From Xiphydria camelus (taxonomy: Eukaryota; Arthropoda; Insecta; Hymenoptera; Xiphydriidae), in assembly GCA_963678675.1 (NCBI GenBank), contig OY783194.1, positions 23,538,278 through 23,602,277 on the forward strand: DNA of 64,000 nt. The letters run 5' to 3'. A program made the position numbers and the translations under genes. Positions 20,030-30,146 of this stretch are shown piece after piece; the first letter of the stretch is position 1; every line of letters starts with the position of its first letter. The notes under the pieces are model-generated. The model had not been told where the DNA came from, searched no databases, and saw only the letters and a program-made list of their open reading frames with translations.

Positions 20030-21346
20030 TAGTCCAGACGTCAGGGGTTTTATTGACCCAAAAATGCCTAAGGGAGATTTTTTTTTCTATCGCTTCTTTC
20101 ATGTTTAAGTAGACAATTATCGAAAATGGGCACCAAAATTCGGTCCGGAACATATTGTTTAAACAAATGGAAGGGGAAATTTTATTATTTTCGTAGATAT
20201 CTCCGAAAATATTCATTCTATGGAAAAATTACGAAGAACTAAATTGTTTAATACTAAATTCTCCACAAAAAAGGTATCTACATTTTTTTCAATCAGAGCA
20301 ATAGTTTTAAAAATATAACCCTGTGAAAGAGGCATGCGAAAGAGTGACCGCAAAAAAGGCTGTTTTTTAGCCTATTTTTTGGACCTCGCTAGCGACCTGG
20401 AGAAAAATTATAAAAATATGTTATAGGTATCAAATTACTCGTCATTAAAAACCAGTGAGCATCGTTTTTCGTTTTTTGAAAATTTAAAAAAATTACCCCT
20501 ATTTAGCGGTTTAAAAGGCCCCAAAAAATTAAAACATCGAAAATACCACTAATCATAAGATCATTTTTCATTGTATTTTTTCTATAAAATAAACCTTACA
20601 AAAGTAATAATGTTTTTTCTTAATGTTTTGGGGATGATTTCACTCCATGGGAGAGCATTGGGGTGAATTTTTAACCCACATTAACCCTTATGAATCAAGA
20701 AAATACGTGATTTTACTTTTGTAAGGTTTATTTTATAGAAAAAATACAATGAAAAATGTTTTTATAATTAGTGGTATTTTCGATGTTTTAATTTTTTGGG
20801 GTATTTTTAACCCCTAAATAGGGGTAATTTTTTGAAATTTTCAAAAAACGAAAAGCGATGCTCACTTTGGTTTTCAATGACGAGTAACTTCATACCTGTA
20901 ACATATTTTTATATTTTTTCCCCAGGTCGCTAGCGAGATCTAAAAAATAGGCTAACTTTGCGATCACTCTTTGTAGCGTAAGTTTCGGTGCACACGCGGC
21001 GCGAGAGTTACTGAGTCGGACGAGCGGCCTCTCTCTTTCGTAGGGTTATATCTTTAAAACTATTGCTCCGATTGACAAAAATATACATGCTTTTTTTTGT
21101 GGAGAATTTAGTGCCGAACAATTTAGTTCCTTACAATTTTTTCGTGGAATGAATATTTTCGGAGATATGTGCAAAAAACACTAAAACCTACCCTTTCATT
21201 TGTTTAAACAATATGTTCCGGACCGAATTTTGATGCCCATTTTTGATATTTGTCTACTTAAACATGAGAAGAAGCGATAGCAAAAAAATCTCCCCTAGGA
21301 ATTATTCGAACCATCGACTGATTTTAGACCTCTGACGCCTGGACTA
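20030..21346. mobile_element. 1.3-kb giant palindromic (foldback) element
   Basis: It starts TAGTCCAGACGTCAG and ends with the near-complement CTGACGCCTGGACTA. The arms run about 590 bases each with long matched blocks (TTGTTTAAACAAATG, CGACCTGG / CCAGGTCGCTAGCGAG, AATACCACTAAT / ATTAGTGGTATT) around a ~110-base centre near 20608-20716. The right arm carries a ~60-base GC-rich block near 20975-21040 that the left arm lacks. Flanking TAT on both sides may be the target duplication. Non-coding. Confidence 0.85.
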
Positions 21347-21440
21347 TATGGTAAAATAAAATTCGATTACGACGACTGAATGATTCGTTGCCGGCTTGGT
21401 AAGAAATATTAACGGTACGTTTTCAACTATATTTAGGTGT

Positions 21441-21486
21441 GTTGGCCCCTCGCTGTTACTACTTTTCATGCCGACGAGGGGCCAAC
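21441..21486. repeat. GTTGGCCCC hairpin, copy A
   Basis: GTTGGCCCCTCG and its inverse CGAGGGGCCAAC flank a loop containing TTACTACTTTTCATG. Weaker flanking similarity to the longer copies C and D is visible on the right side. Confidence 0.75.
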
Positions 21487-21563
21487 TTCTTACATTAACC
21501 TACCCCGATTTCCCCTTCGTAAATGCGTGAACTAGAGCAAAAAGCGTTGAGCTTTCGTAAGAT

Positions 21564-21607
21564 GTTGGCCCCTCGTTTCCATTACTTTTCATGAAAACAA
21601 GGGGCCA
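21564..21607. repeat. GTTGGCCCC hairpin, copy B
   Basis: GTTGGCCCCTCGTTT then a CCATTACTTTTCATG loop then AAACAAGGGGCCA. It lies 123 bases after copy A in the same orientation. Confidence 0.7.
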
Positions 21608-21869
21608 TTTTCGTATATATTCTTCCCTCGACGTAGAAATGCGAATTAAGTAAGCGTAAAGGTTCGTTAAAAAATTTTGTTCGACGAAAATTTTTGATAT
21701 ATACTGCACGGATAATACGTGCTGTCGATCCTCGTAGCGATTATCAAAAATCTCGGCATGTAATTCCATCGCGATGATAGGAACACATCGCGTAAACCGT
21801 AAACGCAGGCTGCAGCACGTGGTCGGTTCCCCAAATTACGTTTCTCGTCGTAAAATGATTATGCAAAGT

Positions 21870-21888
21870 GCGCGCGCGCGCGCGCGCC
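21870..21888. repeat. CG microsatellite
   Basis: About nine alternating CG units, with potential for Z-DNA. It lies in a CpG-rich block that continues to about 22200. Confidence 0.8.
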
Positions 21889-22667
21889 TTCCGCGTCCCG
21901 ACTACCTACGGCGCGGCGTAAGCGCGCTTTAATTTGGAGGTATTGTCGCCAGGAGTCGAGCTAAAATTAAAAGCTTATCTCGCTCGGTCCTTCCCTGCCG
22001 CCCTAAAGCCGCGTATTGTCTACCCGCGTAGAGTTATTATCAACATCGCGAATACACCGCATGGCTTTGCCGTCGGCTACGAGCGGTTTAATTGTTTCGA
22101 CGATAATTCGTCCCTCGTTAACTCGTCACGTCAATTCCGGCGTTGCACATTCGAGTCTCGTCGATCGCGTCGATTTCCAAGTGATCTGCGAGCTCTTCTC
22201 TTCAAATTTCCGGTGTGTTTCAGATTTATTAACTTCGAGAATTACAGAAGCACGATTTTCTATAATTAAACCGGCTAATGATAATCGATTACAAAAAATC
22301 GTTGAGAAATTAAAAAATTGTTTAATGTCTTTTTGTCTGTTAAACTCGTCATGGCTGAAGATTCAAAATGTGTGGACTTAAATCTTTCGATAAAGTAATC
22401 CAGTGGAACTCGGTTGAAAGATGAATAATTTTGGATTTCAAAAATGGTTCATAAGTTATATCGTCACGTTTTCCAAAAAATCAGTTTTCTTATCAAGTTT
22501 CCATCAGCAGCATGGTTAGAAAAACCTTATCGCATTGAAATATTTCTCTTTTTCTCACTCACATTAAATTATTATTCATCAGAATTCATTCTTAGTCCTT
22601 TTTTACTGCTTAAAAGAGACCGGAGTAAGATGGCAGATGAATTTGACCTCCCATTGTCATGAAAAAT
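21889..22667. other. Unassigned, left of the intact transposon
   Basis: CpG-rich to 22200, then AT-rich. Frames of 111-121 codons at 21934-22381 overlap each other and have no domain. The last four bases (AAAT, 22664-22667) are the left target duplication of the transposon. Confidence 0.35.
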
Positions 22668-22699
22668 GAGGGGCTTGGAGTGAAAAGTGACAATATCCA
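22668..22699. repeat. Left terminal inverted repeat
   Basis: 32 bases, identical to the reverse complement of 26002-26033. Confidence 0.92.
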
Positions 22700-22873
22700 A
22701 GAAAGCGATTTTTCAGGAAAAGGAAAAAATCGAAAACACAAAAGTTTCACACTGAAACTTCTCGTCTATTGCACCAAGTGTTGGGAACGCGACCCGATAG
22801 ACGACTCCGGGCGATGTCTGAATCAGTCGGCGCGCATGCGCGTAGATTTGATTATGATAAACTGCATTCAAGG

Positions 22874-22900
22874 TGGATATTGTCACTTTTCACTCCAAGC
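22874..22900. repeat. Subterminal copy of the TIR motif (left)
   Basis: TGGATATTGTCACTTTTCAC and following bases repeat the right-end sequence, so 22668-22900 is itself a small inverted repeat. It could be a transposase-binding site or a remnant of a nested short derivative. Confidence 0.75.
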
Positions 22901-23041
22901 CGATGTTTTCTTTCCGTTTTCGCCCAGTTTGATCAGCTGTGATGATGTAAAATCGAGTGTAATTCATACTAAACACTGAAGTTAACGTTGAGAAAGAATT
23001 TTACGGCAAAATAGTAATGTATTCGCAAAAATCTTGATTTT

Positions 23042-23047
23042 TTTATT
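23042..23047 (-). terminator. Polyadenylation signal AATAAA
   Basis: Minus-strand AATAAA about 93 bases past the stop of the transposase gene and inside the element. Confidence 0.4.
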
Positions 23048-23139
23048 TCGAAAAAAAAAATGAAAAATTTAACAAACATGGTTGAAAATACTTGGGAAAA
23101 AAATAGATAAGAGTACAATAGTTTCGATTACTTCTTACG

Positions 23140-25142
23140 CTAAACGATTAAATCAACCGACTCGTTGAGTGGGACACAATCAGGGTCGTCTACATTTTCA
23201 GCTTCCAGATCCATATCTTCGATTTCAACTGTCTCATCCAAAACCGTTCTGTAAAATTGGAGCCGATTGTCTGTTCTCCAATCATCGCCGAAGTGCTTTT
23301 TTAATAACTTCTCAACATCGCTTTTTTTTTCTTTTTTAAGGCTGTTTCCTTCGGCAAGTGTAGTAAGGCGAATATCCCTCGGCGTTTTCTTACGAATACA
23401 AACAGAACCATAATTTGAAACATCGTGGTAGTAATGCGGCTCTCCTTTTATTTCGATCATGGCAGGATTTGTTGGTTTTTTTTTCAACATTATTCGTTTA
23501 ACCTTGGAAATTTGAAATGGCCATGTTTGTGTATGCTTGATAACACCCTTCATACCGCTTTTGAAATCGTATATCTTTACTGACGGCGACACTTCGATAA
23601 CTTCACCAACATTCCCAATAATCGTGAGCAGCTCCTTCGGATCCGTAATCATCTCGTATCTCTTTAATTCACGTTCAATTTTTCCGAATACGCGGTCCGG
23701 GGGTATGAAACTATGACCAGTTACTGGAAAAATTAGGCATACGTCTTCGATATTAGCTGGAGCATACTTTGAAAACCAATACATCACCATAGAAACGAAA
23801 ATCGTGTTCTTATTTTGCCCGCCGCAGCCATCAGCCATCAAACGAACTCGTTTATAATTTTTCAAATCAACGGATTGCAGCAAATGGAAAATACAAGATG
23901 CGATGAGATTGGCGTTCTTTTGGTACTGATTTTCAAACCAACAGAAGCTTTTTACATTTTCTTTAGTTAGAGTTGATTTCGAATGCCCGATGACTGCAGT
24001 AAAATTGTATAAGTATAGCTGGCGCGAATAATATGCAGCGCTGTCCTGCACCTTTGGAAGAGGCTGGTTTTTCTCACAATCAAAGGAAACCAAAAATAAA
24101 TCTTTATCGGCATCTCGTAGGTACTCGAAGAAAGCAGCAGCACGTTTTTTATGAATATCCCTGGAGGCAATGAGCTCGCTTTTCTTTTCTTCATCTACAA
24201 CAGATAATCATTCGAAATAAATAAAACGAAATGAACAAAATAACATTGAGAGTTGATTTTTATCAGTGTATTACCTTTTTCTTTATTAATTCGTTCTTTG
24301 AAGCTCAAGCACGTCGAACACACATCGCTGGCCGGCGAACCAAACCCAAAATTCATTTCAGTGTTGAAAACGAACCGAAAATACGATGATTTTACACCCT
24401 CCAGCTGCGTCCACTCCGAATACATCCGATACAGCTTCTCAATATTCAAGTCACAACTGAGATACCTTCTAACTGTCTGGCTGCGACAGTAATGTGACTC
24501 TTTTGATGGAAACTGCGACATGAATAGTTTTATATCTTCAGTTTGAAGAGCAGATCGTTCCTTGACAGATTGTGCAACACCGCCTCTTCTTTCGTTCAAA
24601 TCACTATTTTCCATGTACCGTTTGGCGATATTGTTCACCCGACGACGCGAAATATGCAAAATATTTAAAAATGCGGGCTGGCATATTTGAACTAACGCAT
24701 GTCTACTATCCCGTACGAAAAATTTAGTGCGGACTAAGCACGGCGAGTATTTTCTGTCTTCGTCTTTCACACGTTCTCTGATAGGAGGACTTATTTCGAG
24801 ATGTTTGAGCAGAAAAAGGTTCTGAGATTTACGATCCTTGTACTTGTAGAACATTTTATGGAAATTGTAAACTTCCAACGCCGTGAGAGATGAACAACGA
24901 AAAGCCGCTTCTTTTTTTGGATGAGTGCAACGTGGCCGTACCGGTGGAAATGCTGGTAAATATCTAAAATGAGAAACGAATACAATCAACTCGAAATGAA
25001 CATTATCACAGCGTGAATGAGATAAATTAGCTCTGAAGTGTATTCTGTCGTCTTACCTTAGTCTCTTCTCTTTTGCTTGCTTCCATTCCCCCGGCCGAGG
25101 TGTTTTTTTCCGAGATACACTATTTCTCTTCGAGTTACCCAT
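23140..25142 (-). CDS. Putative transposase, three exons, 609 aa
   Basis: Exons on the minus strand are 25142-25057, 24963-24275 and 24194-23140. Donors are GTAAGA and GTAATA. Acceptors are CTCATTTTAG and TCTGTTGTAG. The reading frame is kept through both junctions (86 + 689 + 1055 nt, stop TAG). The N-terminus is basic (MGNSKRNSVSRKK). Cys41, Cys52 and the CSTC pair at 244-247 suggest metal binding. A likely RNase-H-type core follows: SFD at Asp297, ADGCGGQNKN at Asp380, then HSFIPPDRVFGKIERE at 419-434, giving candidate catalytic Asp297, Asp380 and Glu432 or Glu434. The C-terminal third is charged and Lys/Glu-rich. The family is familiar from insect genomes as multi-copy uncharacterised (DUF7869-like) proteins. 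The gene lies wholly between perfect TIRs, so the role inferred is cut-and-paste transposition of its own element, probably acting in the nucleus. No stop or frameshift was found. The first intron is 93 bases and the second 80, as usual in insects. Confidence 0.85.
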
Positions 25143-25244
25143 TTTTAAAGTTACAAAAATGCGTGAATATCAACAATAATCCATAAACTTTTAGAATATT
25201 AACGTGATTTTTAACCAACAAAATAGCAAACTGCAGAACTGTAT

Positions 25245-25745
25245 CAGAGAATAACTATATAGAGAAGGGAAACTTAACAGCTGTTACTTTGTTCTCGGGA
25301 AGACAACGGCGGCCATGTTTTGATTGGTACAAGTCAGAGTCGTCGTAAGAGAGAATCTGAGTTGGAAGCACAGAGTGGTATTCAGGACAACTTGCGATAT
25401 ATTGGAAGACAAGATAATTATCAGTCATCGATTCTATGTATATATAAAAATGCAAGCTATAGAATGATAGATTGCAGTTATAACCTTTGTTATTGCAGTT
25501 TTTTGCTGCACACAGTCCTTGATTTTTTTTAATCAATTGTTGCTCTTCTCACAGAAATATGCAATCCGCAAACTAACGTTACCGCTACCACTGGAGAACC
25601 GAACACCACGAAATCCCGATAACAAGTGACGCCTATGGGTACCAATCAAAACATGGCCGTTTTCGGCTGCGCCGACTGGATGCGCCTGCTACCCCCCTCC
25701 ACCACAAGATTCCCTTCTCTATATAGTTATTCTCTGACTGTATCG
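25245..25745. repeat. Imperfect palindrome upstream of the transposase gene
   Basis: CAGAGAATAACTATATAGAG at about 25245 and its inverse near 25718-25738, plus GGCCATGTTTTGATTGGTAC at 25312-25331 and its inverse at 25637-25656, form ~85-base arms. It lies inside the transposon, 5' of the gene, and may be a nested insertion or a promoter-region fold. Confidence 0.65.
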
Positions 25746-25854
25746 TTATCACTTGCTAAAAATTGTTACACAGCCGTAGCACATCTTACTAGTGCCTCAA
25801 CTTCTGACGAAAACTATCTTGGAGTGTAAAAACTGTAAAAACGGGTATTTTCAC

Positions 25855-25879
25855 TGGATATTGTCACTTTTCACTCCAA
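25855..25879. repeat. Subterminal copy of the TIR motif (right)
   Basis: TGGATATTGTCACTTTTCAC and following bases are repeated directly, 147 bases inside the right terminus. An inverted fragment CTTGGAGTG is at about 25819. Confidence 0.75.
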
Positions 25880-26001
25880 AGGGGTTTTTCAACGTGAATT
25901 TTTGGCATGAAGGAGTGGAATTTTTTAAAAACTAATATGCTCACGTGATAGAGCGTGACGAGTAGTATCTGAAACCAAACGTAACTCATTTTCGCCAAAA
26001 A

Positions 26002-26033
26002 TGGATATTGTCACTTTTCACTCCAAGCCCCTC
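26002..26033. repeat. Right terminal inverted repeat
   Basis: Exact inverse of 22668-22699, followed by the AAAT duplication at 26034-26037. Confidence 0.92.
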
Positions 26034-26097
26034 AAATAATGGGAATGAGGATTTACAATTCCTTTAATAAAATATATAGGCCAGAATTGCCTAATTA

Positions 26098-26360
26098 GTA
26101 GATGACGCCACGATACGGAAATTTGATCCGCGGATGCGCCGTATCGTGGCGCCATCTATGAATTTTGCAATTTTAGTCTCGGATTCATAATCAGCGACCC
26201 CAAAAACCCCCGGGTACCCGAATTCAGGATAATTACTCAATTTTACGTCGAGATTTGATCCGCGCATGCGCCGCATTGTGGCGCCATCTAGGAATTTTGC
26301 AATTCTGGCCTCGGATTCGTAATCAGTGACCCCGAAAACCCCCGGATATCCGAATTCAGG
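26098..26360. repeat. 132-bp tandem duplication with hairpin
   Basis: TTGATCCGCG recurs at 26123 and 26255, and the following bases (TGGCGCCATCTA, GAATTTTGCAATT, CTCGGATTC, ACCCCCG, CGAATTCAGG) repeat in order. The first unit is preceded by an inverted TAGATGACGCCACGATACGG, so 26098-26158 can fold. Satellite-like; no coding. Confidence 0.75.
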
Positions 26361-26554
26361 TCAATCCGTTAACTTTTCGACATTATAAAGGATTCATTTT
26401 ATCATGAATATAAATGAATAAAAAGTATACTATAATGTGTATATTTTTAATATTTCTGTGTTGTATATCCTAAATTTATATTTCAATGCTTATTCCGTTA
26501 AATTCCTTTTAAAAATCCAACTGAAAATCATGTTTAACTTGAACAAGAAAAGCG

Positions 26555-26798
26555 TCACCCGTACTTGAAGAAGACCTAAAGTTTCTACAAGTTTTTACGT
26601 GAAAACACTTAACGACACTGAATCGGGTGATCATTATGAAAGCGCTGATATTCACGCTCGCCGTCAGGTGGCAGTCCATATGCGGTATTTATTAATGCAG
26701 ACAAAAACAGTATTACACAAGTTATTAGCAGAAAGTAACGAGATTCAGAAAATGTGTCAATGTTAACCCAGTGTCAATGTTGGTCCGCGTTACCCTAG
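26555..26798 (-). mobile_element. Repeat X, copy 1 (uninterrupted)
   Basis: It is the reverse complement of parts of 37733-38510, including GTCAATGTTAACCCAGTGTC near the right end and GATCATTATGAAAGCGCTGA inside. At 26692-26695 it keeps an empty TTAA site where the 37733 copy holds a 523-bp insertion. The terminus reads CGCGTTACCCTAG. Confidence 0.75.
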
Positions 26799-27312
26799 TC
26801 TTTCTTTCGCCCACAACAAACTTATCGGATCAGTTGTGGTTACAGCAAGAATGACAACGCGACGTTTTATGGGGTGCACACGGTAAACCGGAGAGGGGCG
26901 CGATAATTAAACCTACACATCCGAACGTAGGATATGCACGCGAGTAGAGTTTGCTTCTGAACGCCTGTTAACCCCGCAACGCGAGGGGAGCCCTTTAATA
27001 TGGATTGCGTATTAATAACGAACTAGCCAGGTACGAAACTGCCACCGGTTATTATTATTTATCAGGGTGATTAATTCCAGCCGCTGTTGCGGTGCGCCGC
27101 ACCTGCGCCATGCATATCTGGTGCAACGTACTGGTAAATTGGCCCGCTCGTTTTTGAAGCCGCTCGACCGGGATCGCGCGCTAAGTGACGAGAGACGGAC
27201 TTTTTTCCGGCACTGGGTTCGATCGATCCGCGGCGTGCGTTTCGTCGGCCGTGCAATTAGCGACACGTAACGACCGACTGGCGCGTTGAAATGTTAATCG
27301 CCGACGAATGGT
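26799..27312. other. Unassigned, moderately CpG-rich
   Basis: Overlapping frames of 60-85 codons on both strands with no domain; no support for a gene. Confidence 0.3.
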
Positions 27313-27418
27313 AGGGTAAAACGGAGTAATTTGGTGAATGAAGTTGGCCCCTTGTTTCTATGGAAAGTAATGGCAACAAGGGGCCAACTTCATTCACCAA
27401 ATCACCCCATTTTACCCT
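27313..27418. repeat. GTTGGCCCC hairpin, copy C (extended)
   Basis: A 106-base palindrome with arms of ~44 bases that differ at about three positions. Outer ends AGGGTAAAACGG / CCATTTTACCCT, inner GTTGGCCCCTTGTT / AACAAGGGGCCAAC, loop about ATGGAAAGTAATGG. Confidence 0.85.
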
Positions 27419-27544
27419 ATGGAGCGGACGTTGTTCGATTCGATTGTTATAAGTATTCGTACTTCGCCACGTAACCGAGTCTTTTACACAAATATAATTT
27501 ACAGTAGGTACGAACATTCTATCCGACGATCTTCGAAACCGCTT

Positions 27545-27957
27545 CGTACACTGGGAAAAAAATTCGGCAAGATCTCGACTAAATATTTATTTAAAACACC
27601 GAGAAAACAGTTTATTTGTTGTTGATGAATGTTTGTTTGATTATGGCGAAATAAATATTTTATCGGATCAAATAGGGTAAAAAGGGGTGGATTGGCGAAG
27701 GAAGTTGGCCCCTCGTCAGTACGGAAAGTAATAGAAACGAGGTGCCAACTTCCTTTGCTACCTCACCCCGTTTTATTCTAAATATTCATTAACTATTACG
27801 ATATTTATTTAGCACAACTGGATCCTTCGAGACAACTGTTTGAATGAAGTAAACATTTTAATAATTAACACATATTTTCTTGTCCTAACGCAATATTTAT
27901 CTTACCGCGTATTTGAAATTACATTTATTAACTATTAATAAACCGTTTTCTCGGTGA
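27545..27957. mobile_element. Foldback element related to 41679-41902
   Basis: The left end ACACTGGGAAAAAAATTCGG and right end CCGTTTTCTCGGTGAA are inverse-like. Internal GATTATGGCGAAATAAATAT matches the 41679 element. It surrounds hairpin copy D. Confidence 0.5.
27674..27779. repeat. GTTGGCCCC hairpin, copy D (extended)
   Basis: Same organisation as copy C: AGGGTAAAAAGGGGTGG, then GAAGTTGGCCCCTCG, a loop with GGAAAGTAAT, and a returning arm with a single change (GAGGTGCCAAC). It is 361 bases downstream of C. Confidence 0.8.
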
Positions 27958-28896
27958 ATTCTTAAAATATTAAAATCTTAACAGAAATTTATGAAATTTG
28001 CATAAATTATCTATAGGTATACTTAAAACAAGTTAATTTGCAGTATTCGAAGTCGATTGTCTATCGCGTTAAAAAGTTATGCAGTAATGAAATTTTATTG
28101 ACTTTATTTTTGGTCTCTCATGGAAGAACCTTAAATCGACGATTATTGGACTGTGAAATAAAACAATATTCCCTTATTTAATTATTACTAACATAGGAGA
28201 ATTTGTGAAAGGGCTGAGAGGTAATGACCATATAAAATTTCAAGAATTTTTCTCAGCTATTTCGATTGATTTCACCGTCTAATATCCGTCTCTCCATAGG
28301 AGCCCATGAAAAATTAGTAAAATTCATTAGTGCGTAACTTTTTCATAAAATAGAAAATCGACTTTCAATTTTTTGCAGGTGAACTTATTTTAACCATATA
28401 CAGTACCTATATATATATACAGTATCTATATAAATTTCATAAATTTCTATTGGAATTGCAATAAATATATATACGTCATATACCCCATATATCTTTTAGT
28501 TCTGTAAATATACTGGATAATCTCTTGCAAAAACGACAGACATTTTTCGAACGTTGGTAATCTTCCTAGGACTCTGCATATCGTGAAAGTTTTGCAATTT
28601 CTCGTGGGAACTTCCGACGAATTTCTAAAGCTCCGAAATTAGACAAACTCCCAAGAAAGGAGGACAATAATGGCGTTTGTTTTTGAATTCTTCAAAAATG
28701 GAGCAGAAGCTGATGAGAAAAGTTATCAGAATTTTTCAGGGCATAGAAGCCTTCAGCTTCTCGTTAATCGTCGCTAGTCTAAAATCGAACTAACATCTCT
28801 TCTCAATCAAATATCACATCCAAAGATACACAGATGCATTCTAAGTACTTTTTCTTCATTCTACTTTTATGACGTTCGAACGCAGTATTCAAAATT
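27958..28896. other. Unassigned AT-rich stretch
   Basis: No coding or repeat structure recognised beyond a TATATA run near 28412. Confidence 0.3.
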
Positions 28897-29474
28897 TTAA
28901 CCCTCAAATACTGTTCAAGTTTGCACCATTTGTAGCTACTCGATCGATATGTGGACCTCGCAAGTTTGACGGTGTGTAATTTTTGTTTTTTATAACAAAA
29001 TTGAATGACTCGATATATTAATTGGGGTGGATGAGATTGGAGAATACGATAAACTTAATAGTTTATGAACATTTAAATTTCATTTCTTGGAAAATGGCCA
29101 TTTCTGATGTTGCATTCGTGAAATAAAACTTTTCTTGAAAAAATGCCATTTTTTAAAAATAATTATAATCAAAAAAGTCAAATGGAGAATTACGGAGGAA
29201 GAATGGAATATTTTTGTCAGTTAGGAAAATCAGCCGCTCCGTGAGTTAACAACTGTAAAGTCATATATCTATGAACCTATTGATACATTTGGGGATTAAT
29301 TTACTTAAATTACTAAGTCTGTGAAAAAATTCCATAGGTTTTAGTAATTTTAAGAATAATAGGGATTGTTGAAAAGTGCAACAAACGTGTAATGATAAAA
29401 TATTGTTACATTTAATAGAATCGTTATGGATATTTGATAGAAATACCTACTTTATGCTTCCAGAAAAAAACACA

Positions 29475-30121
29475 CCTCCATGGAAAAGTTATTTGAGATA
29501 TAAAAAAAAATTAAACATATCTAACGAGTATTCAAAATATATACGTTTTGTCGCTTTTTGTATACTTTGTAAGTACTTAACATGTATTTTAAATATATTT
29601 TGAGAGTATATATATATATTGGGAAGAAAATATATTTTCAATTTTCTAATACAGCCAATATATTTGCAAATATAATTTGATTATATAATATAAGAAAAGG
29701 TTTTTCTTCGTACATTCAAAATAAATTTCTAATATATGTATGTAAAATATACATTAATTACTTGCGAAATATACAGGGTGTTTCACCTAACTTGACCACC
29801 TCAAATATCACGGCACCTATCACCTATAATATCACCTATAATATCGATGACCTTGATATTTTGAAAAAAACTAATTAGAAAATAATTCTTTTCTAATAAC
29901 AGTATTTGCCCCTTTGTATCGAACAATTTTTCCTCTCAATATTTTTTCATATCATCAAAGACTGCCGTGATAATTGAGGTGGTCAAGTTAGGTGAAACAC
30001 CCTGTATAATGAGTGGCAAAAACGTATATATTTTGAATACTTATTACCCCTACGTACATTTGAAACACTTTTTTTATCGGAAAAGTTATGTATCTCAAAT
30101 ACACAACTTTTCTGTAGGGGT
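29475..30121. mobile_element. AT-rich foldback MITE family, copy 2, interrupted
   Basis: The left end CCTCCATGGAAAAGTTA and right end AACTTTTCTGTAGGGG pair. The interior shares CGCTTTTTGTATAC and AAGTACTTAACAT with the other copies. It is split by the 29771-30006 MITE. Confidence 0.75.
29771..30006. mobile_element. 236-bp MITE nested at a TA site
   Basis: The left end TACAGGGTGTTTCACCTAAC and right end GTTAGGTGAAACACCCTGTA are exact inverses, and similarity extends to ATCACGG. TA at both ends is the expected Tc1/mariner-type duplication. It interrupts the surrounding AT-rich foldback element between GCGAAATA and ATGAGTGGCAAAAACG. Confidence 0.88.
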
Positions 30122-30146
30122 GGCTGTAGTAACATTTGAGGGTTAA

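Larger units (their letters stand above)
22668..26033 (-). mobile_element. Intact 3.4-kb DNA transposon with 32-bp TIRs
   Basis: Terminal inverted repeats at 22668-22699 and 26002-26033 are identical over 32 bases (outer end GAGGGGCTTGGAGTG). AAAT stands on both outer sides (22664-22667 and 26034-26037), a 4-bp target duplication. Two further internal copies of the same ~25-base motif lie at 22874-22900 and 25855-25879. The only gene is the three-exon minus-strand ORF at 23140-25142. The 4-bp duplication plus a DDE-like protein points toward the Sola superfamily; I cannot confirm this without a search. Confidence 0.88.
28897..30146. mobile_element. Possible TTAA element with TTAACCCTCAAAT ends
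   Basis: TTAACCCTCAAAT at 28897 and its inverse ATTTGAGGGTTAA at 30134-30146 frame 1.25 kb, consistent with piggyBac-type ends. The AT-rich foldback element at 29475-30121 would then lie inside it. No transposase fragment was seen. Confidence 0.45.

Noticed and set aside
21441..21607. Rho-independent-terminator-like GC hairpins
   Set aside because: This is eukaryotic DNA, the hairpins recur as a dispersed family, and no gene ends there.
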